Translations under genes and position numbers: made by a program
NCBI GenBank assembly: GCA_024036415.1
Contig: JAMWET010005032.1
Location: 124,001 to 188,000 of the forward strand
Length of the DNA: 64,000 nucleotides
Source: Prochilodus magdalenae
Taxonomy: Eukaryota > Chordata > Actinopteri > Characiformes > Prochilodontidae
Direction: 5' to 3'
Shown here: piece by piece, positions 23,401 to 57,515 of the stretch
Layout: each line of letters opens with the position of its first letter
Position numbering within the stretch: the first letter of the stretch is position 1
The notes under the pieces: model-generated
What the model saw: only the letters and a program-made list of their open reading frames with translations
The model's database searches: none
What the model was told of the DNA's origin: nothing

Positions 23401-25798
23401 TTTTAAAATGCAGACTGCCAGTTTAACCCCGATGGACAGGAGACAACTGCAAACGCTTTATTCACCGGCCTCTCGTTCCAGGGCTCCAAAAGTAATTGGA
23501 CAACATCAGGAGAATATTATACCACTTTAAAAGTTTTCCATATGAATCAAATCAGCAGTTAATCCCAAGTATAGAACAAATGCTGGGGCTAGGGAAAAGC
23601 AAATATACCTTTTAAATATGTAGCTCATGTAGCACTAGCTCAAAGAAATATCCTATTAATGAAATAATTTTTACTACTGATGTCAGGAGCACTTTATTTC
23701 ATTCTCTAGCTATGATAAATGACAGCGTGTCCAACTACCATCTGAGTAGCCAGCTAGTATATTCAGCACCTGTGTTTAAACCTCTCGTATAGCACGTATA
23801 GTGAATGAGTGTTTAGTGAACATCTCATGAGAAACTTCTGTTGCTGGTTCAGAACAACTCACACCACACAGTATAAATGAGGTGCTTCCAAAAGTCTTTT
23901 GAAGGTCAAGTGACTAGGCTTTGGTCCTCACAGGAAGTATCAAGTTAGTGAGTGTTGCTTTCCTTCTGTGTTTGTATGTGTTTTTCCATTCCTGGCTGGC
24001 TTGGCAACGTTGACTCCCTGCTGGAATAGGTACCAGCCTTGCCAGACAATACAACCACTTCAAAAATCAAGACGGTGAAACCTCCCTTAATCCGCAGTGC
24101 CATACTAGACATTAGTTCATGTCTAATAATACTATGGAATGACGGGTGGAGGGTTTTTTCCCTCTTTCCAATGAACCACTCAGAATCTTGGCAAAGTTGG
24201 CTTTGACCAATAAAGTGCTGTTTAGACCGGTCTGTATCCAATCGCCTAGCCCTTCATTTGCGATCATCCAATTGCACAAGACGTTAGTACACAGCTTTGA
24301 AGACAAGTAGGGGTGGGCGGGTTCTCCAGCTGCTTGCGGCTGTGGGACAAAGCGTGACCAGGCTGCCCACTCCCTCCTAATTGGATATGGTAGGGGTGTT
24401 TTTATTGAAATAACTCACAGGTGCAGGCCTCACTTAAAAGTGGTGCTTGTGACCTCTGAGAACTTTCAGCTGTCTGGTGTAAAGAGTGTCTGTGTTCACG
24501 TGTGTGTGAGCGACTCGGACGTATTTCTCAGACAAAGAGATCCCAGTTTGGTTTATTAGCTGCTGTGGCTACATACTGTTATTGTTGCGTACTGTAAGTG
24601 ACTGAGTGGAATAAGGAGCTTATGAGAGTGCTGGAAAGGGAGGGTGCTGGAGAGTTGTACCCTGAGGACATCAAGCTTTTCAAAAACACAAACCAGAGAT
24701 TTTTATTTTGGGACTATTTGCAAACATTAACATGTTAAAGAATAACCAGGTTTATTTTGAGATAACATGCATGTAAAACACTAGCTTGGAAATGTGTTTT
24801 TTTTTTTTTTGGGGCTGTCACAATGGTTGTTGATTATTATTGATAATATTTTCCATAAAATTAAATTTATATTGTCATTACAGAAGGTGGCTGCATGTTA
24901 GTGCAAATACACAGCATGCACCCTAAACTGTACCATAACAGATAGCTTAGTGAGCACTTGATAACCTTTTATGGACATCAACATTTAAATGATTATTATC
25001 AATAAATACTAAAAAGTCTTCATATGTCATCCCTCCTAATGGTATTGCTTTACTTTCAGTTTTCTATGTAAAACTTTTAATGTGAATGTTACCTCCACAA
25101 TTCGTTTACATACCTAACTTTGCTTGCATGGTGTTATAGCCTCTTTGGCCCACCACATTTGCGCCCCTGACTAAGTCCCTCATTTCCTAGGAAGTTAGCG
25201 AGGGTGATATGCAAGGTTAATGTCGATGTGGCAGTGATCAAATAGTAATTTATTTCTTGGGGTATTTTTTTGTTTCATGTTGGAAAGACGGTAACAAACC
25301 TATACAGGCACCATTCAGTGTAATGCTGGTTTTGGTTTAACAGATTTGTAAATATGGCAAGTTCACTCATATTACCACTTCTATAAAACAGCAGTCTCAG
25401 CATAGATGCATTGACAAGGACGTGAGAAGTATGTGACACATTGTCCACCTGTAGGAAGACGAGCAGTGCTCGGCAGCATACAGTGTTGTTTGTGTGCTAA
25501 GTTCTGTTAGCTTGTTAGCTCCTCTGTAGGTGTTAATCAATATAGACTTTTATACAAGCCGCACACAGCAAAGTAACAGCAGCTAAGTAAAACTGGACTG
25601 AAATGGACTGCCTCTCAAATTCCAAAATATGAATCCCTCAGCCCTGTTTTTCTATAGCGTTTAAGAAAGTTTGAGAGAATTGATTTTGAAAGGGGTTTGT
25701 TAGTTCCAAATTGTAAGTGTAATTTGTCTTCTCCCTCATGCTCATTTTCTCTCTCCTTCTTTCTCTCTCTCTGGTCTTGTCTGGCTGTGTGCTCACAG
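17411..25798. other. Bop1 intronic DNA up to the first visible bop1 exon
   Basis: No coding exon recognised. Contents: poly-T runs near 17730-17753 and 18091-18112; a repeat-like patch near 20480-20760 with fish-repeat phrases such as gatacctgatatcgatccg; a GC-rich unique block 21240-21440; a gggctgtcaca phrase at about 24812, hAT-end-like but without a found partner; and the CT-rich tract 25735-25790 leading to the acceptor at 25797-25798. Confidence 0.5.
20480..20760. repeat. Possible old interspersed repeat
   Basis: Phrases such as caccgatccaac, ccagaaccgatac and gatatcgatccg, then gggcatcggccc, resemble the 'cgat/tatcgg' repeats common in fish genomes. No termini or target duplications were defined. 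Confidence 0.3.
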
Positions 25799-46817
<21,019 letters not shown>

Positions 46818-47510
46818 TCAGCTCTATTTAGTCTCACCAGTGGCTTAGCATCTCCATCTGGATATACTGTCTGCAACAACCACATTCAGCTCTGGCTGAT
46901 TATAAGATTTTCAGTCCTGGCTTTTAGAATTTTGAGGACTTCCAGTTTCAGGAGTATCAAGAAGCTGGAGGGCTTAAGTGCCTAATGTAAACTTGTGTTT
47001 GAAAAGGTCTCTGTATATTGTCTTTCTGTTTTATATTGAATGCAAAAGAGTGGGGGAAAAAAAACAAGCCTGGACCGGAACATTCTACATCCTGCTCTAC
47101 AGGGTAATGCAGGAACAGGTTTGATTTCCACCGTTACCCGTTGAAACCATGAATGCTCCATAAGACTCTTTTATGTTCCGGGCCATGTGGCAAATTGAGA
47201 CCTAACCGCTAATCCTTGGACAAGCAGACAGCTGGTGAAAAAACATATTCAAATATCAACTATGTCAAAAGGAAACGGTAGAGAACAAAGTGGTTGTGAG
47301 TTTCAGCGAAGTCCTGTTTCACACTCCTGTAATACAATTAAACATGAGCTTGTTTTTCATTCTGAGTTGAATTCGGCATTCCAGCCGTTTGCCAGTATCC
47401 GTGACCAGGCATGCTATGTTGTGTCATTTCTTACATGTTGAGCTGTGAAACCTTGACCACATATATTTCTAAGAGCCGTTATTTTTAATTAAAGCTGGTG
47501 TTCCTTGAGG
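46818..47510 (+). other. bop1: Probable bop1 3' UTR
   Basis: Sequence from the stop codon to just past the ATTAAA at 47488-47493. An earlier ATTAAA at 47337-47342 is an alternative end. The limit is inferred from signals only. Confidence 0.45.
47488..47493 (+). terminator. Candidate bop1 polyadenylation signal ATTAAA
   Basis: ATTAAA is followed within 10-40 bases by GGTGTTCC and long T-rich runs, a typical downstream element. The weaker alternative at 47337-47342 lacks such a run. Confidence 0.4.
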
Positions 47511-48817
47511 AGCCTTTTTTTGCGTTTTTTTCTCGCTGTCCTTTCTTCCTCTGTTTGCCACAGGTCAGCGAGCGTGATTTGAAAAGCCCTGAAATATATG
47601 CAGTGAGGGACTGGGGAATGGGGTTCTTTTCCTGCGTGGGGAGGCCCAGACGTGAGCGATCAGAAGCCTTTGTGTATTATAGATCAGGTTTCGCCAAGGC
47701 CGTCCACCTGCGGGCGCCTCTCCCCTCTCTCGCCGTCAGTCTCCAGTCTGCACGCCTGCCGGCCTTCCTGTAGAAAGTGAGGGCAGGCTGTCAGCTTTGT
47801 TCAGACCGTTTTTAAGGCTTTAAACACATCTCTGCTGCTCCACACATTCCCTGTGTGTGTTAACGCTACTGAAACTATGGACTTGATTGATATTCTGAAG
47901 ATGCTACAAAGTAGGCACTCTTCTGTTCACCTAGTAAACAGACTGTTGCAGTGGAAGGCTTTTAGAAAACACATTAATACCTCTTCGGCTTATACAGCTA
48001 ACAAACTGAGTTACTGCTAGGGGAAATGTAATGTTTCTTTTATCTAGTGCCCATTTATATAAAGCCTTTTATTAATGAAATGCTCACCTAATTAATTTTA
48101 TAAGTGACATTTTTTAGGGCAGCAAGTGATGATAAACTTACACTCAAACTTTTTGTTTTTGTACTGCATCTCAGGTATACAGTGGAATATGTAATATAGG
48201 GTTAGTTTATGATTATAGGATTAATTCATTTATTTATTGGCTGTTTTCCCATAACTTGGCAATTCTTTAATTATACAGAGCCACCCTGTTTGGGGAATTT
48301 CGCTATTTGGACTTTCAGAAAAAGAGGGCTGTGGCATCACTGGGCTTTGAGCTTAATATAGCCAGATAAGATGAATGCTGGACTCATACCTACTTGGGAG
48401 GGTTGTTATCCTGACTAACCTGGCTTAAGTTTTCAGGCTGACTGATAAGTTCATATAACAGATTGTAAAACACAGCTTATTCAGTTAATTTACTATTTGA
48501 TGTTCAGGTAACAGCCTCAAATTAGGTAACAGTATGTTGTGTATTCCTAGTACTAAAGCAGATTGTGCTGAATAATCTAAAATGAACATTTGAACCTAAA
48601 TTAATTTTTGTCAAACCTGAATGAAGTGCCATTACTGAGTTTAAAGACACACTAAAATGTGGTGTGTGTGTGCACACAACTCATCCAGTAAAGCCTGAAA
48701 CAGTCATTTAAACGTCAAGGATGCTGACTCAGATGTTGTGGGAGTTGGATAACCTTTTTTTTTTTTTTTTTTATCTCAAATGCTCAACCAGCATTTTACC
48801 AATGAGAATATAATAGT
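47511..48817. other. Intergenic DNA after bop1; no gene recognised
   Basis: The frame 47498-47773 (+) is open for 91 codons but matches no family I recognise. A poly-T run lies at 48755-48772. Confidence 0.5.
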
Positions 48818-50456
48818 GCCAGGTGGCAAAAGAACACAAGTCCCTTACTCAAGTAAAGGTACAAGTAATAAAAGCAAAAAAAAAATTTACTTAAGTAAAA
48901 GTATAAAAGTACTAACTCAAACATTTATTTAAACATTTTCACATTATATATTTTTATTGAGGGTTAATGCTGCATATCTATGAAACTGAGCATAAGGTGA
49001 TTTGTCCTAGAACTTCATGCTTTATCCAGAATTTGAAATGAACATTGCTGAAATCTCTACAAAGAAAGAAAAATATTTTCATTTTAGCAGTCAATATTGA
49101 ACACCAGACCACATGATTCCCTTGTGTAGGACAAGGCCAGAGTGAGACTTTTTCAGACCTAGAGCTAGATAAAGCAGACCAGCCCACCCCACCCCAAACT
49201 ACATGTACACAGACAAACCTAATGTGCAGCGTTGGGGACCACTGCATCAGACTGCATTCCTAACAGCAGTGCAGTCCTCATCTACATATACCAACACCCT
49301 CATACCAAATAACAGCAACCAATCACAAAGCTGGATTCACATAGATATCATATGGCTGCTCACTGGATACACCTCTGTCTAGAGAAGACCAGAGACAAAT
49401 TAACATTAGGCAGTTAGACAATACAGAGTTACAGATACACACACAGCTCACTGCCACAGCGGACAGACCCTATAAAGAGGACATGGCAGTTACATCAAAC
49501 AGCTGATGTGTGAATACGAGGAAAAACTGCACAGCAATCCTATAAACTTAGATCTAATCACTGTAGGCCAGTACTGCCACAACGGCCACATGGGCATGTT
49601 TGTCATTTCCATCCATAACCCTTTAATATCGCCATAAAGCCCAACTAGCTTCTGTAGTAAAGCAGCGGTGTAAACCGGATGACATGTTCAGGTTCACTCA
49701 GCGCTGAATTCGACTCAGTGAGGTATCTACCCCAATCTCTTCGGATATCTGCTCCACCTTAAAAACTAATACGGACACGCAGCGCAGGGCCATTCGCATG
49801 AATCCACTTTACGAGTCTCGGCATCGGGGCTGTATCGGTAGAGTCAGGGGTCGCTGAATTAATGCCTACATTACAGGTAGTAAACACCGGGGCTGTCTCG
49901 GTAGAGACGGGGGTCGCTGATTTAACCCCTACCCTACAGATATAAACTCGGGGGTAACATTTGTAGAAGGTTCTGGTGTTTGTTTGTGAGTTTCCACATT
50001 AGCTCGCAGTAAGGGAAGTAAAGATCTCACCCTGCTCTCCTGATTACCCACTCCGGCACTGAGTAAGGCCCCTGTTGCATGTTGCTTTCAAACTCGTCTG
50101 TATAAACTGCAGAGCTCCGCGGCTGTCTCCCGCCTGTTCACTGATGGAGGCCTGAAAGGCGCAAAAGTAGCCAATCACAGGTTCAGTCCGGTCCCTCGGC
50201 CCCCACCCACCCCATTCACAGCTAATAGGATTCCGATCTGTGCCTCATTGCCCATGAATAGAATAGCCTGAATAAAATACATTAATAGAGAGATTAAAAT
50301 AAATAGATCGTTAAAGCTGAAGTAACCAGTCTGTTTTGAGAATATAGGGCTTAAAAAGTAAAAGTAAAAATCTTCGGTCACAAACACTCAAGTAAAGTAC
50401 AGATACATATAAACCATTAGAGTAGCGAAGTGCTTTTTTTACCTGCCACCTCTGCA
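48818..50456. mobile_element. 1.6-kb non-autonomous DNA transposon (probably hAT-type)
   Basis: The left end ccaggtggcaaaagaacac, then ttactcaagtaaagg, mirrors the reverse complement of the right end (gcagaggtggcaggtaaaa ... tttacttgagtg). AGAGGTGG-type ends with 'actcaagtaaaagtac' sub-termini belong to a widespread fish non-autonomous element group. No transposase reading was seen inside. It contains a 63-bp tandem duplication. Target duplications could not be matched exactly; superfamily assignment is tentative. Confidence 0.6.
49826..49951. repeat. 63-bp tandem duplication inside the 1.6-kb element
   Basis: GGGGCTGT(A/C)TCGGTAGAG starts at 49826 and again at 49889. The following gggtcgctgaattaa/gggtcgctgatttaa and the ctaca-acag tail also repeat. 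Confidence 0.85.
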
Positions 50457-53400
50457 GTTAGTTTATCAAGGTAATGTCATGTTTTGACTAAGCTCTCTGC
50501 TAAGTTTTTCTCTAAGTTCTGAATTTTTAGTATGCTTACAATCATTAGATCCCAAAAAGTTCCATAGTGCTTTAAGTCTTTAACTTTCCAGCTTTTGATT
50601 TATGGCTGGTTGTTTTGAGAGCTCAAGTCAATGTTTGTTCTCAAATCAGTCCTCAATGACCAACCACTAAAGTTTGCTAGGTGTGCAATGTTTTATTTTT
50701 CATATTTTTAGAGATCAGTACGCCGGGCACATTTGCCTCTTTTAGGTCATGGAAGGGGGTTGAGGTGTCACCTTTCTATAAATATCGGTTAACTGTTATT
50801 GTCATCCATCCAATCACTTCTCCTTGACTCCCTGAAAACATTTACTCTGTGTCCATAATTCAAGAGGTTTTGACTCTTGTTCAGATGGAAAGAAACAGAG
50901 GCCAGGTCTTTTAATAAAAATGAAATCCCATAATGGACAGAATAGGTTCTGCATTTTGGTGTTTCTCAACAAGAAGTTGTGTTTCTTATAGAAGTGAACT
51001 GCCTGTGATGATGGTTCTCCGAGTGGAACATTGGCAGTGATAGGGCCATCAGAACACTGCAGCTTTCCCCTAAGATCAAATCTAGAGATGTGGACCAAAA
51101 CTTTTAAACGCTACATTTAAGGAGTCGTCCTAATAAGATGGAAGTGCTTTCATACTGCCTACATGCATGTGAGCAGTGAAATCGCCATGCCTCATAAAAT
51201 ATACTGCACTGTCTCTCCACCATTTAATGTGTTTCCACTCTTGAAATTCTCTAAAAAGGGGAGGGGGGCTAAGCTGGGCCCACTTCACTTCACCACATTT
51301 ATCAATTAACACCATCAGTAGCCAAGGAACCCACTCAATTGATTGCAGCTGTCCATGTTTGCTATTCCCCAACACGCTTGTCGTAATGACCAGAGCTGAA
51401 ACTGTTTTGAAAGGCATTATTGTTAATTAATGCACTGGGATTTAGTTACATGCATAATACAAGGAATCTGAGGGTTTCAAAGCATCTGATTGGCAGGATA
51501 TAGCATAATAAACTGCTGATCGACATTGCCCACTGTGCATGGCTGAAATGTGGTAAGACTAAGACGAGGGGTCCAGACATTCTTGACACACTCTCGGTCA
51601 GACTGAAAATGGCACGAGATGAATTCTGAGGCAAAGCTTTCGTCTGTGAGATGACATCATAAGCGCTCCAGGAAGACTTGGTGACCTCTTAATGACTTCC
51701 TCTGGTCGGCTCCTCTTTGCGGGCACAGCCAGACTGTCAGAGGCACAGCCTGATGGGCCATCAGAGATCCTCTCCCCTGCTGTAAAAACCACCCTTTTAT
51801 TAGCTCTGCTAGACAGTGGACGGTGAATAAGGGATTTGTTGTATTCAGGTTTTTGCTGTTAAATTCATAAGGTGCTGCACATATTTTGCGTCTTGCCTCT
51901 CCATAATTTGAGTATGACTTCAGACAGTGGCATTGAAACAGTCTGAAAAGAAAGCCCTTTGGAGGCTTTGAATGTCTGTCACGGTGCGTCTCGCCCACAA
52001 CCCTGGATTGCGTTTGTGTGTGTGCGTGCGCAAGTACCTGCGGTTTTCCTGTCAGTGAAACCCAATAACAGTCCCATTGCATCACTCTGAATAGTTTTAG
52101 AAGAAAATGGATGCAGTCTTGGCAGACGCTGAGTGTTTCCATTTGCTTTTTCGAAATCTTTTTCCTCTTTTGCTTTCTCTCCCCACAGAGCGAGTGGTCA
52201 AAACAAACAGCAAATATGCAGTGTAGAGAGACCGGGCACTGGGAAGGCCGCATTCCACTATAAGTGGAAAAAATTAGAGCCCTATTCTGCCCTGCCGACG
52301 GGCTAAGGCTCCTGGAGGTTTTGTTTCCATAAATTAATTTGAGAACGTCGCTATGAGGCTGAGCTTTTCAGGCGGGCGAACAGTACTATTGTCAGCAGCT
52401 TTTTCAATAGAATGGCCCCCAGTGTAGGAAATGCACTGCCTAAATGGACTGTGGACCCAGAGGTTTGGGAGCCAGTAGGTATTATGCATCACTGGACCAT
52501 CCTCTGGTCAGAGGATGAATAAACTTAGACTGTCTGGCTGGCAAATGACTGGTGGACATAAATTGTCTGGTTGGGGATGTTTTACAGGACCATCAAGGGT
52601 TTGTTTGAAATATACCACTGTCCCTCTATATCCAAGATGTCTCACATATTTTGGGTTGATGATGAGAACGCTGCTCACTGAGCTTCTTTAACGAGATACT
52701 ACAACCTTGCTGACCTAATTAATATGTCTAGATATCAATTTCATCAATAAGTGGACCACTCATTCATTCACTGGTGATCATCTCAGTGACCCTACACAGT
52801 ATTTCAATGTACAGGTCTATGGCTTTTTAATGTAGACGAGACTGAGGTGTGTGTGACAAGAATTCATAATGCCAATTAGTGGTGATGGACATGGCAAAAA
52901 TATGATTTTGATTGTGCCATTATATTTGCCACTAGATGTGCCATTTCCCAAGCATCTGCTGCCCTAGACTAGACTGTTTCTAACCTGAAGATCATGCCAG
53001 GTGCTAATGGTGTCACCTGCAGGAATGTTTTCCTAGCACACACTAGGGCCCATTAAAGAATGTTCAAATGGTTCAGAATAACAGGTTTTAAGTCTTCCCA
53101 CTATGTTGTTTTGGGGATCTGCATAGATATTACTGTTATTGTTCATAAAAAAAAACATAGTTATTGTTAAAATTGGTAGCGACAGTCCTTGAATGTAATA
53201 GCTACCTAAGGAAGTCTCACCGCAGGACAGTGTGCTTAACCCTTTAAATGCTGAGGATCCACTGGCTTCTGTTCTGCGCTCCTTACTTAAAGGACCAAAA
53301 TGTCCACTGCACAATTAAATCAAGATGCAAACTAAGTCTTTCAGGGTGGAGTGATGTGCCTTTCTCCATTATAAAAGATTTAGCTTGTGGGAATTGGAAC

Positions 53401-56400
53401 CAGACGTCCAAAGAGTTAATGCGGACTATGGCTGATCAATGCATGAGCTGTTGTCGTTGCCAGGATTGAGATTTTTCCTGTTGTCCTCACAACCCCTGGC
53501 TGTTTCCATCCACTATGGAAACTTTTAGATACATCACCATCACTAACACTCTAGAACAATGACCCTCTTTACATTAAACCACGCTTGACTGTTGAAGTGT
53601 CAATGACTGAAATCTTGAAAAATCTGTAGAATCTTTCTATAAGTATAATCCATGAATAATTTGATGTGCTGTGCTCTGATTTGCTAGTTTACAGCAACAG
53701 GAAAAGAAAATGAATCTGTGTAAACAAAGGTTTATCTAGCTACGCTAATGCTAGTTACTTGGAGGTTTCTTTCTATTCTGGCAACAACACAAAGTATAAA
53801 AGTTAAACCCTCAGTTTAAGATGATCTACTTCAGCTCTCAAAGTATGATAAGATCACACAGCATGTCTGCTACTTACCGGCGTGTTTGCGATCCTAATAA
53901 AGGTGGAGGCACTCCTCTCCCCAGTCTCTTTTGTATAAAACTCTTAAGTGAAGCTGTTTAATATAGTTGAAGGTATGAGAAACTGCCCGGAGTTAAATGT
54001 GCAGAGCAACCTCACTACTTTAATTCAGAGGTGTCCAGAGTTGTTGATCTTGGGCACTGAAGTAGGTTTCCTGTTCATCAGCTTGCCTCACACATTTACT
54101 GTCCCACCGTAAATCTCATCGCTGTTATATTCCGACGTGTGTATGTGCTTCACACGCCACAGCTGTGACAGAACCTTCTGTTATGATGCTGGTGAAAAGG
54201 AAGCCAACTTCAAAATCATTTAAAGATGAACATTGTCTATGTCCGCTGACGGTTCAGGTCCTTGATAAGGGTGTAAGATTGCAGACACTGCTGTCAGAGC
54301 CCAGAATAATAGATTTGGCCACACAGTTAATTATTTTCGTTGCTGTTGCTCTGCTGTCCTTTGTCATTTTGTCAAGAATGTGAGGTAACAGTCTAAGATT
54401 GTGGATTTGGCCTGTTTTGTTGCCCTACCAATAAGGTATTTGTATTTGAGGAAGGAGGTGACAGTTTTTGAGGTTCACATTGTGTGCTGAGCTCTTTTTA
54501 TTTAACCAACTTTATTAAATTCTACAGGACCTTTAGAAATCTGACATATAAGTTCTTAGGTGCTCTGAATCGACCCTGTTACTGTATTGAATTTGTGGAG
54601 GCCTTGTCATTTTGCTGTGTTTGATGCTGTCAAGGGACCACTGTAACCCAATAAAGTTTTTCCACTCCAAACTGAACCTGGTTTTTGTCTTCAGAAAGCT
54701 CAACAAAAGGCTTTGCTCACTGTGGTGGTGTTGATGTCTGGTGTGTCAGCCCCTGATGCATCCTGCAGTGATGCTGCTTACTCTGTGACCAGTTGAGAAA
54801 TATGAGCGCACACAGCATGGATCTGGCGTAGATAGCAGAGCATATGAGGCCAGAATCTCATTGCCAAAGACAGATTGATGTTTTTTTTTTCCTTTTTTTT
54901 TTCTTGCTTTTCGTTGAGTCAGTCCAAACAGTAGCAGCCAAACACATTATTGACATTGCGAGGGCACATTAATATTATTTTCCTAGCATCACGTTTGAGG
55001 AACTCTTTCCCTTGCCCTCAGACACAGTCATATTGAGTGTATCTCTAATCGTGACCACAGTCAAGAAATGAGGTTTTCTGTTTGGAATCTGGAGGACGGC
55101 AATTCCAAGACGATTATGGTTTTGAAGGGGCCTGGTCCTTGGGCAGAAATAAAACCAGGTTTATTGAGTATTAGACACAGTCACGCTTCCAGTGTTAATG
55201 TATAAGCAAACCCAACACAAATCTCTCCACAACCACACTCCTCTGATATACCACCAAGCAGACTTTGTGTTCTTGGACGCTGCGGGCCTGTGGCAGATGA
55301 TAGTTAGCAAGCGGGGTCCAATTTAAGCTCTGAATAATGTCTGAATAAGCAATGCTATATAATCACTGTCCTTCAAGTGGTGATAAAAGTTGTGTTGATA
55401 TAAAAAGATGCTTTGGGTTGCAGTTGTGGTTCTTCAGAGGGGCTCTTAGATCATAGCCGATCCTCAGACGTGCCCCTTTGCTTCCTGCAGTAGAAGTGAT
55501 GCTTGAATAGGCCAAGCTCACACACAGGGACTACAAACACACAGTCTCACAGGCATAGGGACGCAGTAGCCAGCGCAGCCCAGGCCCAAAGCGGCTGAGG
55601 CGGGAGCAGGCCAACTGCTCGCTCACACGTCCTTAATCTTATTTCGTCCGACTGTCCTGTCCTCGCTGACAATGGAGCCCTTCTTCGGCTTTGAAGACTT
55701 TGGCAGATGTCGCCCAGAAAAATACATTCCTGCAGAGTTGTTCGCCACCCCCCCCCACCACCTTTTTTTTGGTAACAAAAAACCAAAAGGAACCAAAGCC
55801 CCCGCATAATCCTACTGAAACAGAGTATCATTCGGCAAAAGGCAGTCAAGTTTGATACTCCTTGACCCCAATTTGCAGCACCTGCAAAAATCCAAACTTT
55901 GAGAGTTTACAGTCTTTTAATTGGAGGGAAAACAGCCCCTGTGAACTCTTGGCAGTCGGCTTAATTCAGATCTGTTACAAATTACTGCTAAATAGGGGAA
56001 CCTTTTTTTATTTTCCTCCACATGTGCTTACAACCCAGCTATGACATCATGGTCCTCTAGCTGCGCAGACGGTGGTGGAAGCAAAACCGCACCGAAATTG
56101 AGTTGCCTGAGCTAATTTAGAGAAAAGTAAAAGCCTGCTCTCTGGTTACTTTAAGCACCACATTTGATATGGAAGGGGTGGCTTTGAAGGAGAGGCCAGG
56201 CGCAGAGGCAGACTCCTGCCCTCCGCGTGCCAGTAACGAGTACTGGCGGCACCCAGCAGCAGTCTTTTATTATCTGGACACACAGCAACCTCTTCCAGCG
56301 TGTGTGTGTGTGTGTTTAAGTTCCAGGAGACCATCACACCTACTCTAGCACGTGTCGTGCTGGTTTCCTGTGTGTGCGAGGACTGGGTTCCAGTTTGTTT

Positions 56401-56629
56401 TTGTATGATTTTAAGGAAGTGCTGTTGGCTTTCTTGCTGCCGAGCTGGTAGGATAGTTCTACCTGCCATTTCCAACTGTGTTCTGCTTCCTGAAATGTTT
56501 TCTTTAGGAGTCTACGCATCCCATTCTCCATTTTTCTTCTCTTAGGCTATGCCGTTTTTAATGCTTCTTAATAATATCATTTGCACAGTGTAATGAGCTG
56601 CTGTAATGAGGAGGAGGAATCTTACTATA
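50457..56629. other. Intergenic DNA; no gene recognised
   Basis: Mostly unique sequence. A 198-codon minus-strand frame at 52253-51657 is the longest opening but has no family motif (see findings). T-rich runs occur near 54879-54902. A short (TG)n run at 56299-56315 gives a false frame. No splice-supported exon series was seen on either strand. Confidence 0.45.
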
Positions 56630-56635
56630 CATATG

Positions 56636-56667
<32 letters not shown>

Positions 56668-56679
56668 TATATATATAAA
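56630..56679. repeat. Compound (TA)n(CA)n(TA)n microsatellite
   Basis: TA units, then CA units, then TA units: catatgtatata, acacacacacac, atatatata. The outer TA blocks are self-complementary and could fold with the CA core as loop. Confidence 0.95.
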
Positions 56680-57099
56680 GTCTTACTTGTGTTTTAAGTA
56701 TTCAGTATTTTTATTGTGAGCTCATATACTCTAACATTAACATTTTAAGATCAAAGTAAGTTCTCTGTCTGCAGATATATTCTGAATTTGCTACTTGCAC
56801 TAATATGAACGCATGTGCTCGGAAAGTTTCAAGCTGATGAAAACCAAACCCTCCCAAGGACTCAAATGCCTCTTAATTGCACATAATACGTTTCTACCTG
56901 TGAACCATTAAAGTAATTTCCACATTTTCTAAATGAAGAAAAATTACTCTGACCAAGGATCATTGGTCAGTCTGTGAACCTGAAAGAAAGGTGCACAAAT
57001 TAAGACACGATTTAGAGATGATGTCTTAACAAATACATTCATTACGACAAGAGTACAAAATAAAAGCCAAGTGTTCAGATCAGTGAGGCTGTACCAACA

Positions 57100-57515
57100 A
57101 TAAAAATAAAACAAACCCAGTTAAACAAATAATACCAAAATATTATGTTTGGTTATTTATTGACAGGGGGAAAATGATCCACTATTTAATATCTATAAGT
57201 GACAAAACTATATGAACTATATGTTGCTAAATATCAGTGGTGTGCATGGCAGGGATGCAAGGAAAAAGCTGCTGCTCTCCAAAAAGAGCATTGCTGTTCA
57301 TCTGCAGCTGAATAAACCATAAGGCCATAAGTGGTTCTACAAAAGAATAGGAAGTCCTGACCTTACTCTAATGCTAATTATGTGAAGGCACCAAAAGTGA
57401 GGGGTTAATATGAGGAGACCCACCAGCATTATTGCTACCCAAAGGGAATCAAACTAGATACTGAAAGCCAAGGTTTGCATTCTTTTGCCACTGACAGATA
57501 TGTAAAATACAAATA
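57100..57515. mobile_element. Tc1-like internal-deletion derivative
   Basis: Left terminus near 57187 (tatctataagtgacaaaac) and right terminus near 57476-57510 (ttttgccactgacagatatg) are imperfect inverted repeats. The left end matches the terminus of the element at 26757, and a middle stretch (gaagtcctgacctta near 57352) matches 27482 there. It appears to be a short derivative of the same Tc1-like family. Confidence 0.6.

Noticed and set aside
23480..23510. 'ccaaaagtaattggaca' phrase resembling a transposon end
   Set aside because: No inverted partner or transposase remnant was found nearby.
24808..25000. 'ggggctgtcaca' phrase resembling a hAT left end
   Set aside because: No matching right end seen; too little to call an element.
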